A DNA stretch of 64,000 nt from Enchytraeus crypticus (lineage: Eukaryota > Annelida > Clitellata > Enchytraeida > Enchytraeidae): assembly GCA_905160935.1 (NCBI GenBank), contig CAJHZI010000839.1, positions 1 through 64,000 on the forward strand, written 5' to 3'. A program made the position numbers and the translations under genes. This document shows positions 11,605 through 22,200 of this stretch, in pieces. Position 1 is the first letter of the stretch; the number at the start of each line of letters is the position of its first letter. The notes beneath the pieces were generated by a model, which was not told the DNA's origin, made no database searches, and saw only the letters and a list, made by a program, of their open reading frames with translations.

Positions 11605-12534
11605 GACATACACAGCATTTCATAGACTTTCTTACTTGTTGGGGCTTAGTGTTTACCTGTGAAATCATGACAGTTTGATATGAGCCTAGAGTTGATGATA
11701 TAAGTTAGAACACGACGCGACGCGTGGTTTTGAGTCGTTCAGGATTTGTTACCAAGAATTCTTTGAAAGGTTGGTAAGAAACTAAGGCTAGGGGTGTAGG
11801 CTAGGGGTTCTTGAAAGTTGGTAGGACGAATTTGAAAGTTGTTAGCAGTTGAAAGGGAATTGGTAGGTGAAATGAATTTGACACTAAAAGATGAAAGAAA
11901 GTGAAAAAAAGTGAAGAGCCCATCACTAAGCGATGGGCTCATAAAGTGAAGAGCTCTTGGAAGGGTTTGATGGAGCAGATAAAACGAAGACGTTGAATAT
12001 TTGGTGATAATTTGACTTGCTTTATTTTGTCGCGATATTTACAGAGCGGTTTCAATGCTTTACATGATAGGCAGGCGTTTAAAATGCTTCAGTGGCGCTT
12101 ATTTCAGTGGTAAAGCCTGGGAGGTAGCGAGAAAGTTTGCAGATCTCAAAGTTAATCATCTCGTGAGACATTAAGATTAGATTTACACCAGTAATCGGAG
12201 TTTCTAGAAAATCAATCAAATAATAAGTATTTTTACAAAACAACAATCCGAAATTAGCGTGAAGTTCTGAATACTGCACAGTTTCGAACCTCTTCATATG
12301 ACTTTTGTTGGAACAATTGAGAATTATTTAAAACTGAATTTCGACAGGAAAATTTGTCAGCTAGATAATGTTTGAGAGATAAAGTGATGTATATTTCGCG
12401 TACAATTAAAGAACGCCTCATACATGTAGAACATTCCAGGGTGCGACACAGAACTCTCGTGATAAGAGAGCCACTGGAATTAAGCTGAACACTTAATTGA
12501 TACCACACTGTAACTAAGCTTAAATAGGCCTATT

Positions 12535-12905
12535 TAATTTTATACCACTCTTTAATATTGTTATTAATGTTAGCATTTACTTTGATACGACATTTTAGTA
12601 TTGTTATTAAGGTGAACATTTAATTTAATACCACGATGTAGCATTTAAGTAAGGTGAACATTTACTTTCATACCACACTGTAGTATATTATTAAGATGAA
12701 CATTTACTTTGATACCACACTGTAGTATTTCAGTAAGGTGAATATTTACTTCGATGCCACACTGTAGCATATTATTAAGGTAAACATTTAATTTGATGTA
12801 GCATGTTATTAAGGTGAACATTTAATTTGATATCACACTGTAGTATTTTGATATGGTAATGTGATTAAGGTGAACATTTAATTTGATACTACACAGTAGT
12901 AAAGT
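12535..12905. repeat. Degenerate tandem repeat, unit about 50 bp
   Basis: Roughly seven imperfect copies of a block with GGTGAACATTTA, CTTTGATACCACACTGTAG and TATTATTAA. Copy lengths vary, so this is an old array. Confidence 0.75.
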
Positions 12906-13244
12906 CGAATCTCATGATATTAGCTACATTTAATTATAATTATTGACTTAACTGTTATGCATATTTAGGGGGGTTATTTATTTGGACTCCAATTCGAAAC
13001 AGTAGTGCCTCCGGTTTTTCAGGCAAGCATGTTACAATTAAGCTCTCAATTTGTGACCATGGATAAGTGATTGCTAATTAATTTACAAATTTGCAATTAT
13101 AAAGAAATTAATAATTAATATAATAACTGCTAATACTTGATCACATAGTACAAACTCTACATCACTACATTTATAAAATAGATTTAACGCCCATTTCCTC
13201 ATCCTCGGTTTATATAACGGACGTTCTAAACCCCATTCATTTAC

Positions 13245-13381
13245 TAAAAGCTGGTAAAGCCAAAGTTAATGTCAGTTTCCTCACTCGAAAGCGATGTCAG
13301 TGAAGGGCGAGCCCAGGACTTGAACCCACACATACTGATCAGCGGTCGAGTATCCTACCGACATCGCCACGGGCTACAGCC
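13245..13381 (-). repeat. SINE-A copy (tRNA-derived)
   Basis: The minus strand has the tRNA-like head (GCGATGTCGGTAGGATACTC) and a B-box-like GGTTCAAGTCC. The conserved CACTGACATCGCTTTCGAGT body appears here slightly altered. Confidence 0.85.
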
Positions 13382-13440
13382 AGTTTTTTATACCTTTTTT
13401 AACACTCAGTCTATATAAACATTAGAGCAGTCTGGTTCAC

Positions 13441-15955
13441 TCAGCCCCATTCAGAGTCTATAGTCTGATTCACTGCCTGTGTGTCAGGGGGCAGCAGCGA
13501 ACGAGGCAGACTATCTACGTCACGCAGGCAGTCAGGCAGACTAAAACTAATCTGCTTAACTGTCTCTTTATGTACAACACGCCCACTAGTTTGACTAACA
13601 GCTGATGACTCCGCCTTCAGACGCTTGGCCCGTTTCTCCAGCCAATCAGAGAGCAGATCCTGAGAGGAGGCTTGGTCTAATGTGTGAGTGGCAGTAGAGT
13701 GGGTTGTTCTTAGCGCTGCCTGCTTCTGAGCCACTGTAAATATAAACAAACATTATCATCATCATCATCTTCCCTTTAATCCCGGTTTAATTATGGTCGA
13801 GATTATAGTGGACCTTCTCCACTCCTCTTTCTCCCATACCATATCAAAATTTCTTCCATTCAATTTATGAAGCCTAGGCACTCCAAAACTGAATGCCCTT
13901 TCTGATGTTCATTTGGATCTTAGTGCTTTAGTCGCCTTCTACGACACGTGACACCAGTTGGCCTATTCTTCAAACAACCCGGACACAACACAGGAAACCC
14001 GGATACAACATGAGGAAAATATAAACAAACACATCAGAATATCATAAGATACTGAATACAATAAAATACAATACAATGAAAGGCAATACAAAGTAGCCCA
14101 CTCTTATAATCTTCAATACTGAATAGGATAGCATACAACGTTACTTAAGTACAGTGTAACACATTAAACATGCATTCAATGCTTCCTCACGCAGTACTGT
14201 TGCGTTAAATTATAACTCTATACAATATAACTTGTGTTAGGAATGCATCATAATAGTATACTTTAGTATTCTTTTATACCTATTTATTAGAAAAGTTTAG
14301 TATACCTTTTTAGTGTATTTTCATCAAGTATTTTAATGTTTTTAGTGCACTTTAATCCAGTATGAAGCACTCACCCAGGGCTACAAGTCTCTCTCTATCT
14401 TCAGCAGTTAGATGTGAGTAGATGCAGGCACTACCAAACTTACAGTGACCTAAACATGTCAACCAGCATTCACATCATAGGTAAACACAAAAAGGATGAT
14501 TAAATATATAAAACTATATTAAAACACATGTTCATCAAGAAATACCCAAGAATATGTTCCCATTTCAAGAATATATATAAATCATATTCATCATTCATGA
14601 AGAGGAAAACAAAAGATAGAGAATAGTGGAGGCATTATATACCATGGACCTGCCAGTAGGCAGTGCGCTAAGAGACAGATTCATCATTCTAAAATCTAAA
14701 TGCTGATTTAAAGGGAAATTATTGATAAAATATAGAAAAAATTCAAGGTTATGGAAAATAACTATACTAAAAAAAGTCAAAATACACTATTTCTTCCTAG
14801 TGATAAATAAACTTGAATCTATAGACAGGTTTAATAAAATAATTGATAAAATATAGAAAAAATTCAAGATTATGGAAAATAGAAAATAACTATATATTAA
14901 AAAGAAATAAAAATCCACTATTTCTTTCTAGCGATAAATAAACTTGAATCTATAGACAGGTTAGAAGTAAGGTTCAGGTCATGCAAAAGTTTTATGTCAG
15001 TGACAGAAGAGCTGAGGTTTAGAACCCTGCACCTACACAGCTGACAACCTATCAGCTCAGTCTAAGCTGACTGTGAGTGTTGCATCGAGGCATCAGATCC
15101 ACGCTCCTAACATCCCAAATGAACCACTACACGAGGCAGACAGTCAAGACTAAGAACAGAATATCTATATAGAGCTATCAGCTCTTTCTACTGAGCAGAG
15201 ACGATGAATGTCTAAATAGCGTAGGGTAACGTCATGAAGTTTTAAATGACAGACCCTGGGGTGAATTGAACCCTCGTGGTTCAAATCCCAGCCTCGCTGA
15301 TCTGAGAGTAAAATGTCGGACATTCACTGGACTGGTTATACAGTAAATGGATTAAATTGCCTAAACTTGTAAACATTCTGTATTAAAAGTGATAGATATC
15401 AACATAGTTAATAATTTCACTATAATGTGTGTTTACTTTTTACTTAAGCTGAAAGAGTAAACGAGTGGCAGCTACCTTCTTGTTGAAAAGCTCTACAGGG
15501 TCTCTTGCGGGAATCCTCGGATAGAATGATTTCAGGATCTGCAGAAAAGCAGAAATAAATAATTACAGTAACAATGAATGAAGTGCTATGTAACTTGTTT
15601 AATTTAATAATAATAAAAATAATAATCATCATCATCGTCCTCCCTTGAATCCCAGTTTAACCAGGGTCGGGATACAAATTGAGACTTTTCCTTCAGTTTA
15701 AATTTTTGCAGCAACCTCTGGAGCCTAGGCGCCCACCAACCGAATGCCCTTTTTTAAAATTAAATAATAATAGTAATAATAATGCAAAATAATAAATTAG
15801 AGTTGATACAACGTATTCTATGTATTACCGCTGTAGGAGTCGTAGTGCTGCTTGATGAGAGACCGGTGCTGAATGCCCTTCAGGTGGTTCTTTCTGTTTG
15901 TGGGATTATCTGGGAAAGTCTTGTCGCAGTACTCACAGTAGTAACGACGACCCAT
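13441..15955 (-). CDS. ZMAT5: ZMAT5-like U11/U12 minor spliceosome 20K protein, four exons
   Basis: Minus-strand exons: 15955-15829, 15538-15476, 14449-14375 and 13733-13441 (TGA). All three introns are phase 1 and the total is 558 bp, 185 residues (human ZMAT5 is about 170). Exon 1 encodes MGRRYYCEYCDKTF then HLKGIQH, a C2H2 zinc finger of the U1-C/matrin type. Exons 2 and 3 join to KRPCRAFQQEGHCKFGSACI then YSH, a CCCH finger with C-x8-C-x5-C-x3-H spacing. Exon 4 carries DWLEKRAKRL, a hallmark of ZMAT5. The family is a subunit of the U11/U12 di-snRNP, which recognises U12-type introns in the nucleus. Intron 2 (15475-14450) holds a SINE-B and a 125-bp duplication. The gene is divergent from SETD1. 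Identity rests on both fingers plus the C-terminal motif. Confidence 0.93.
13756..13990 (-). repeat. Element E copy with (ATC)n end
   Basis: Starts on the plus strand with ATCATCATCATC and TTCCCTTTAATCCCGG, then GCCTAGGCACTCC and CGCCTTCTACGACACGTGAC. It matches the copies at 25735 (opposite strand), 15628 and 53195. It sits in the last ZMAT5 intron. Confidence 0.8.
14593..14680 (+). mobile_element. LINE-G 3' end fragment
   Basis: Contains the TGGAGGCATTATATACCATG and GACCTGCCAGTAGGCAGTGC blocks that end LINE-G copies. Confidence 0.75.
14716..14963. repeat. Two-copy tandem duplication, about 125 bp
   Basis: The block from ATTGATAAAATATAGAAAAA to TGAATCTATAGACAGGTT appears twice in direct succession with a few changes, in the ZMAT5 intron. 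Confidence 0.85.
15207..15440 (+). repeat. SINE-B copy (tRNA-derived)
   Basis: A plus-strand copy with decayed promoter boxes (TAGCGTAGGGTAACG, GGTTCAAATCCC). It lies in ZMAT5 intron 2, inverse to the gene. Confidence 0.85.
15628..15750 (-). repeat. Element E partial copy
   Basis: ATCATCATCATCGTCC then TCCCTTGAATCCCAGTTTAA and GAGCCTAGGCGCCCACCAAC match the other E copies. Confidence 0.78.
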
Positions 15956-16221
15956 TGCTAACTGTCACAAATAAAACCTAACAGGAAAATTAATTAAAGT
16001 AATTTAAGAATATTAGTTTAGTAAGAAATATAAAGAGATACGTAAGCATGTCCAGCACCTAGAAGAAAAAGTTAACTTAGTAATCAAGTTCCAATTTTGA
16101 GCACCTATACCGATTATACGGAATTATCGGCTAAAATGACAGAAATAAATGGTACTTAGGGGCAGTATAAAAGAGACAAATCAGAAAATCAATTAGAGAA
16201 TTATTGTCATTATTAGAAAAA

Positions 16222-16264
16222 TAATGGCCAATGTTATCATTGATCAAGATAACATTGGCCATTA
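16222..16264. repeat. Perfect inverted repeat, 17-bp arms
   Basis: TAATGGCCAATGTTATC and its exact complement flank a 9-base loop. ATTAGAAAAATAA lies on both outer sides in direct orientation. Confidence 0.9.
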
Positions 16265-16363
16265 GAAAAATAAGCCTACGTTTATTTTAGTTTTTTTTCA
16301 ATCTTTGTTGTTTCTGCCAATATCATTAGCATGGTGTTGTGAATACATGCGGTATCAATCGAT

Positions 16364-16403
16364 AACTATCGTAGGTATGCCCGCCAGTATACCTACGATA
16401 GTT
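16364..16403. repeat. Perfect inverted repeat, 15-bp arms
   Basis: AACTATCGTAGGTAT, a 10-base loop, then ATACCTACGATAGTT. Confidence 0.9.
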
Positions 16404-16737
16404 GAACTTTAAGTGATTTTATATTACTTCTGTCAATTCGGTTACATAATTAAATCTAAATTCGCTTTTATAAATTTCTATAAGCTTCACCATAGGTCAC
16501 TAAAACCTTAAGATAGTGAAGCAAAATATTCCCAGTGTATGCCGTGAACCAACCAGTGAAAGTAATTATCCAGAATATTCTAAATCGCAACAAATACTGC
16601 AATGGCTATATTAAACGAATACGTACAAACGCAATAAAAAAGAACTAACACTGTTGGTTTATTTACAATCAATGAGCGATAATTGAATAGTTACAAAAGC
16701 ACTTTGATAATAAAAGACTAAAAGGGAACTGTAGCAA

Positions 16738-16905
16738 AGTGTGCTACAGTCATTAATGACAACATCGAGCACTATCGAGACAAAATCCAGCCGGAGAGCA
16801 AAAGGAAGATCCAAAAACGGTGCAAATTCCAAAATCTTGAAAAGCAGTCCAAAGTAAAGGCAACTAAAGGAAAGGAGGTTTAGGCGCGGGTCGCAACTCG
16901 TGGAC
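16738..16905 (-). repeat. Repeat D copy
   Basis: A minus-strand copy from GTGCTACAGTCATTAATGAC to GGGTCGCAACTCGTGG, very like the 10624 copy in both ends. Confidence 0.8.
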
Positions 16906-17210
16906 ACTGAATGGAAAAGAGAATAGATCTTTTCGGTAATAACTATAAATAGAACATCGGGGACACCAAATGTAAACTGTGGACAAAAAACGTAAACACT
17001 GCATAGAATGCCATTGAAATGTACTAGTTCCTCATAAAATTTCTAATACAAGCTTTCTTTAGATTTTTATATTATTTTTGCAACCTACTATACGGATATT
17101 AATTATAAAGTTGACCCATTACATTTACATGTAAATATATGTATCAGATGTCAACATAAACAAACCAGTGTTAACATGCAACAAAACATGTTGTCAATTA
17201 CCGAACTGAT

Positions 17211-17470
17211 TTATTGAAAAAGATAGGTTCTCAGCAGTCTATGGAACTGCTCAAAGGAAAGCAAAGGCCGATGTGATTCATACGAAGACTTCCGAAGATT
17301 GAATGAAAGAGATTGCCAGATTTGCGGTGTAGCATGCTGGAAAGAACGATTAGATAGCCCAGAGCGTGAAGGTAAGCTAGGTCTCACAAAAGTAATTAAT
17401 TTAGAAGAATACCCCTCAGGATATGTTGGCTTATCTGGGCTTTGAACCCAGGCCCTTGCATCCAAAGCGA
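17211..17470 (-). mobile_element. Non-LTR retrotransposon ORF C-terminus
   Basis: The minus strand encodes a stretch with RSFQHATPQIWQSLSF and FHRLLRTYLFQ, then a stop. This is the pattern (SF..AAP..WNSLP......F...LKTYLF) that ends many LINE reverse-transcriptase ORFs. Only about 85 codons remain. Confidence 0.75.
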
Positions 17471-17764
17471 ATACAAATTTAACAAATGAACTTCAAAAGC
17501 AAAAAAATTCAAATTTCAATTTGACAACCCAAACTCTAACCCTTCAAAACCAACAATTTCTAAGAGGTCTTTCATATCATGCTACCGACTCGGCCAACTG
17601 TCAGTCAGACAGCAACAACAATCAAATTAGTTTAAAATTAGTACGCGATCGTACTTGAAACATTTATTTAAATAAATTACATACATGTATGTAGTTTCAT
17701 ATTAAAGCTGTAGTAGCCAGGCTTAAAATAAAAGCTATAAAAGTTGTTTTTTACGAATATAATC

Positions 17765-17850
17765 TCTTTGCCCGTCGCCTTGATTTTGACTCAATAGTGC
17801 TCGATATATTGATATTGATGATTGTAGCACTCTAATTTTTGTTTTTATAT
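17765..17850 (+). repeat. Repeat D, partial copy
   Basis: Retains only the distal half: GCCTTGATTTTGACTC, AATAGTGCTCGATA and GTAGCACTCTAATTT. Confidence 0.7.
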
Positions 17851-17889
17851 AACTTAGAATAGAGAATTACATTCTTATTTATAAGAATT

Positions 17890-17896
<7 letters not shown>

Positions 17897-17947
<51 letters not shown>
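17897..17947. repeat. (AT)n microsatellite
   Basis: A pure AT dinucleotide run. Confidence 0.95.
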
Positions 17948-17950
<3 letters not shown>

Positions 17951-18379
17951 TATATTCTTTATTCTATGGTTATAACATTGTAGTTACAGTAATTGTTGTA
18001 AATGCCACTTTCTTGGTTTTCAAACGTAGAGAGCGTTAACCTTGCTTCAACTGCAAGCGAGGCTTCCGATAAATACTTTCCTCTCAAAACATGCAGCAGA
18101 TATATCTGGCTAAATACATTAATTGCAATTGACTATATTTCATTATTAACCTGTAATACTCTCAAATTATTCATTTACATATTTTAATATTTACAGAATT
18201 ATTAAGCTCAACTATTGTTTCTCTGGAAATATTATAGAGAATTATCGTTAAATTATTTTTTTCCAAGTGACCTAATCTGCTTCTACTCCCGGCAATTGGA
18301 TATTTATCTATGATTAAAGGTAGTCGTGGTTTAATGGTGGATTGTTATTGTTTTTGCAGCACTACTAACATCTATATAA

Positions 18380-18549
18380 TGAATGAGGGGAATTAGGCAG
18401 AAACTTCGTCGTCTAAAACCTAATCCGGCTTCTAGATTGATCGATCGTAGCCGGTCTCTCGGTCCCTCTTTAAGTCCCGCTAGCGGCCGTGTATGTCTGG
18501 ATTTGAGTGATCAGCTTAAGTGTTATCGGTCATAGCCTCTATCTTTTAG
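18380..18549 (+). promoter_or_regulatory. Possible SETD1 5' UTR exon and promoter zone
   Basis: This is a less AT-rich island than its surroundings. It ends at TTTTAG|GTATGT, a good donor at 18550, and the SETD1 coding exon begins just after CCGCAG at 19236. A non-coding first exon spliced to 19237 would fit. There is no direct evidence of transcription. Confidence 0.3.
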
Positions 18550-19237
18550 GTATGTTATAGTTTAGATTCGTTAAGATTTAAGGTATTAGTTATTTCTAGA
18601 TAGCATGTTAGTATGCAGGATAAATTTATATTAGTACTATTCCTAAAGTGTGAATCCTATCTATAATCGGATATAATTTAGTGTTCATATTTTTAAAATA
18701 TGAGATTATGTTAGGTAATAATGTTCTATTTTTGTAATGAGCGAACGAACTAGTGCCGCTTTTAAAAATAGTGTAATTTATAATAAGGTTATTTGACAAG
18801 ATTTTACAGCAAATGTCTAGAGATACTGATTTGCGTAAAGAATTATCATTTTAGAGATGGTTAGATTTTATTTTCAGTGATACAAATGGGTCTTAGAAAG
18901 CTATTATAAGCGTGTTTAACCCTATATTGTTGTTATTTAATTTTAATAGTAGTATGGTGTTCTGTTTAAAATATCGTCAGGTTAGTTTAGGTGCACATGT
19001 CATGCTAATTTTTGCCATGGTCTGAATTAGTTTGCTTTTTTTAATGAAATATTTACGTAGTATGAATTAAGCATCCGCACGTAATTAAGCATCTGAACTT
19101 AATTATTTCTTTTTGAAGCATCATATATACTATGCAGCCAATGAAACTTTAATATCTAAGTTGCCTTAATTATTTTTTAATTAATCAAGAATTATTTAGT
19201 TAATAAATTATTAAACGTTAAATCTAAATACCGCAGG

Positions 19238-22200
19238 ATGAATGGGACACACAGACCACCCGACAGGCCCCATGTTGTAAATGGTCTAGTCGAGGGGCGG
19301 GGGCTGCACTCTCGGGGCCCTGCAGCTCCACCCACATCTAGTGCGGACGACAAGAGAGACTACAAGCTAATGGTCGACCCAGCGTTGAAACAAGGCCCTA
19401 AGAAAATCCAGAGATTTGAGGGTGTGATGGCCGGGGTTTGTAAATTATTACTATTTATTAATTATATATTTATTCTTTGTGGATAATATTAAGCTCAAAA
19501 TGTCTTTATGTAGTATTTTTACAGTATCTTTGTTTTTTTCTACTTTTAGTTGCAGTATTTCTTGAGGTTAATTTTCTTGATCTTGTTCTGTCAGGAGACG
19601 GCACCGCTGATACCGAGAGACCCGAGATCTCGTGCGAGCAAATCATGGATCATGAGGGAACCCGGAAACTTTCCTGTACCCAACTTCAAGGTTTGACTCG
19701 TCACTATGCCACTACTACTGTAAGTCTGTAAATCTATGTATGGTAATATACAGAGTATGGTAATATACATCGCCACTGGCTGGAGCTAGTGGCAATGTTG
19801 GTACGATATTCGACCGCGGACCAGTAAGTGCAGAGTTCACATCCTGGGCTCGCCCGTCACTGACATCGCTTTCCAGTGAGGAAACTGACGTTAACATTAG
19901 CTTTATGAGCTTTTTTAGCTTTATTTAGTATGAATGTTCAGAGTGTCAAAGTTTAGTAGTGTTAATATATGAAATATAATAATAGTAGTTATACTATATT
20001 AGTTACATGAAAGCTGCTTTCACATACTACTATACTTCATGATGGACTGATAGTGTCTGTGAAGTGTTAGGAAACTTTGAAACTATCGGTAGATGTGTCA
20101 CACAATAACGCGCCATTAGTTAACATCTCCGTAGTTATCATGACAATTTAGCTCATCTCTGCAATGAGCTATACACTAAGCTTGATATATTAGTATTTAT
20201 ATAATAGTCTAGCTTATCTTAGCAATTTAGCTAAATTATAATTATTAGATAATGGTAGTCTGTGATATCAGGAGATATAAAAGAACATTAGGACAATAAT
20301 CGTATGGGCTGAGCTGGTGGCTTACTGGTAAGTTGTTCGACCGTGGATCTGTAGGTACAGGATTCAGATCCAGTGATCTCCTGTCAATGACATGCTATTG
20401 AGCAGGAAACTGACGTTAAGCTTGGCCTTAGCTTTGTTTAGCCATTAAACGATTATTGAAATCTGACAGAGTTGATAGTAAGCTGAATTAATGCAATCAG
20501 TAGAATCTAAAGCTAATGATTCTAAATTTTTCTAGATTCCTTTGATTGGGCTACTGATCGACTAATTAATTGATCAATTGATTGATTGACCTACTGAATA
20601 ATTGATTGATTGATCCATTGATTGATAGATCTATTGATTGATTGATTGATTGCAGTATGACGAGAACTATGTTGGTATCATAATGCCGCGGGAGGTAACA
20701 TTCACAAATCTCAACAACAACATTGGAGAGACGTTTCTGAGGGACATGTGCACGGAGTTTGGTACAATCAACGAGATTACGGTGTTTCATCATCCCAGAA
20801 CAAAGCGCCACCTGGGCATTGCGTCTGTGAGTAGTTGTTAGGGGCAACAGATGCCACTCTTTAAGTTTTAAATTAAATTTAAATTTAAATTTAGCCTTTA
20901 AGTCAGAATTATAGTTCCTTTGACCCACTCATATGTGGACATGAAGAGGAAATCTGAAGACAGACAAGAGTTGAGGCGTTATATACCATGGACCTGCCAG
21001 TAGGCAGTGTACCATTAGAGAGGGTTCCTATAACTGTAGCTTTGGTTCAGCAATTCACACCTGCTGGTTGCTGCATACACATCATTTTAACCTCTAAACT
21101 AAATCATCATGCAACTTTTTTATCTCTATTTTGTTGTTTCGTCGCTCGCAGGTGATATTCAGCTCCACCAAGGCGTCACACCACTGTGCCGAGAAGCTTA
21201 ATCGCGTCTCTAAGATGGGCAACGTTATGAATGTCTTCATCGACACACTCGGTAAAGAGCGAAGCAAGTTGATTGACGAGTTGACAGGTGAAGCCCCGCC
21301 TCCTGGCCCCGCCTCTAAACACCCTCCTCCATCCTCAGCCACGCCCCTCGTCACAGCGGTGGAAGACAAGTTCAAATCACCTCAGGGTCTCAATCCTGCC
21401 ACCAAGCTGATGGACCCAGGGAGATCGGGGGAGGCAGGGGGGGCCAGGCCCGACTCAGCGAGACATCGGGGGGACCCCGCTGGACTGAGGCCTAGTGACC
21501 CCACGAGGTCACGTGATCATGTGGGGTCAAGGTCATGTGATCAAGCTCAATATAACGGTTCTGCTGTGTCAGTCTACAGCAATACACCAGGCTATGAAAC
21601 AGGTTGGTAGGCACAGGTGCTGAATCTGTAGGCACCAGGTGCTGAATCTTGTTATCTGTAGGCACCAGGTGCTGAATCTTGTTATCTGTAGGCACCAGGT
21701 GCTGAATCTTGTTATCTGTAGGCACCAGGTGCTGAATCTTATTATCTGTAGGCCTGTTTATGGAGATTCTGCAAGAGACGTCCCTGACATTGACTTATGG
21801 CGATGAACCGGGCACTTACTTCTTATTGATTGATTAATTTAAACTTGCTTGATTAATTACCCGATGATTCTATTGTCTGATTGATTACCTGATAAATTTG
21901 TTATTTTATTGTATATCTGATGAATTTATTACCTGATTGATTATCTGAGAGAGAGAAAGGGTTTATTTCAGAATCACACGCCACCACAATATTGCACACT
22001 AGTAATAAAAAGTCCAAAGTAATATACAGCATGAATTCATATCAGAATAAATATTTCAGTCAAAAACAAAACCAGCACATAATTAACAATTTGTCTATTC
22101 TATCAGTAGTAGTAGTTCTATGTATTTGATCAGAAATAGATGCTACCAAAACAGCGACTAGCGCCATCTAGTTGGTTACCTCAAAAGTACAAATGAAAAC

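Larger units (their letters stand above)
11605..13440. other. Intergenic region between profilin and ZMAT5
   Basis: It contains the profilin 3' side, a GAGCCCATC/GATGGGCTC stem-loop at 11916-11940, a degenerate tandem repeat and a SINE-A copy. No further gene was recognised. Confidence 0.6.
15956..19237. other. Divergent intergenic region between ZMAT5 and SETD1
   Basis: No protein-coding exon recognised. It holds two perfect short inverted repeats, a repeat D copy, a LINE C-terminal fragment, an AT run and a possible 5' UTR exon of SETD1. It should contain both promoters, but no clear TATA or CpG cluster is visible. Confidence 0.55.
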
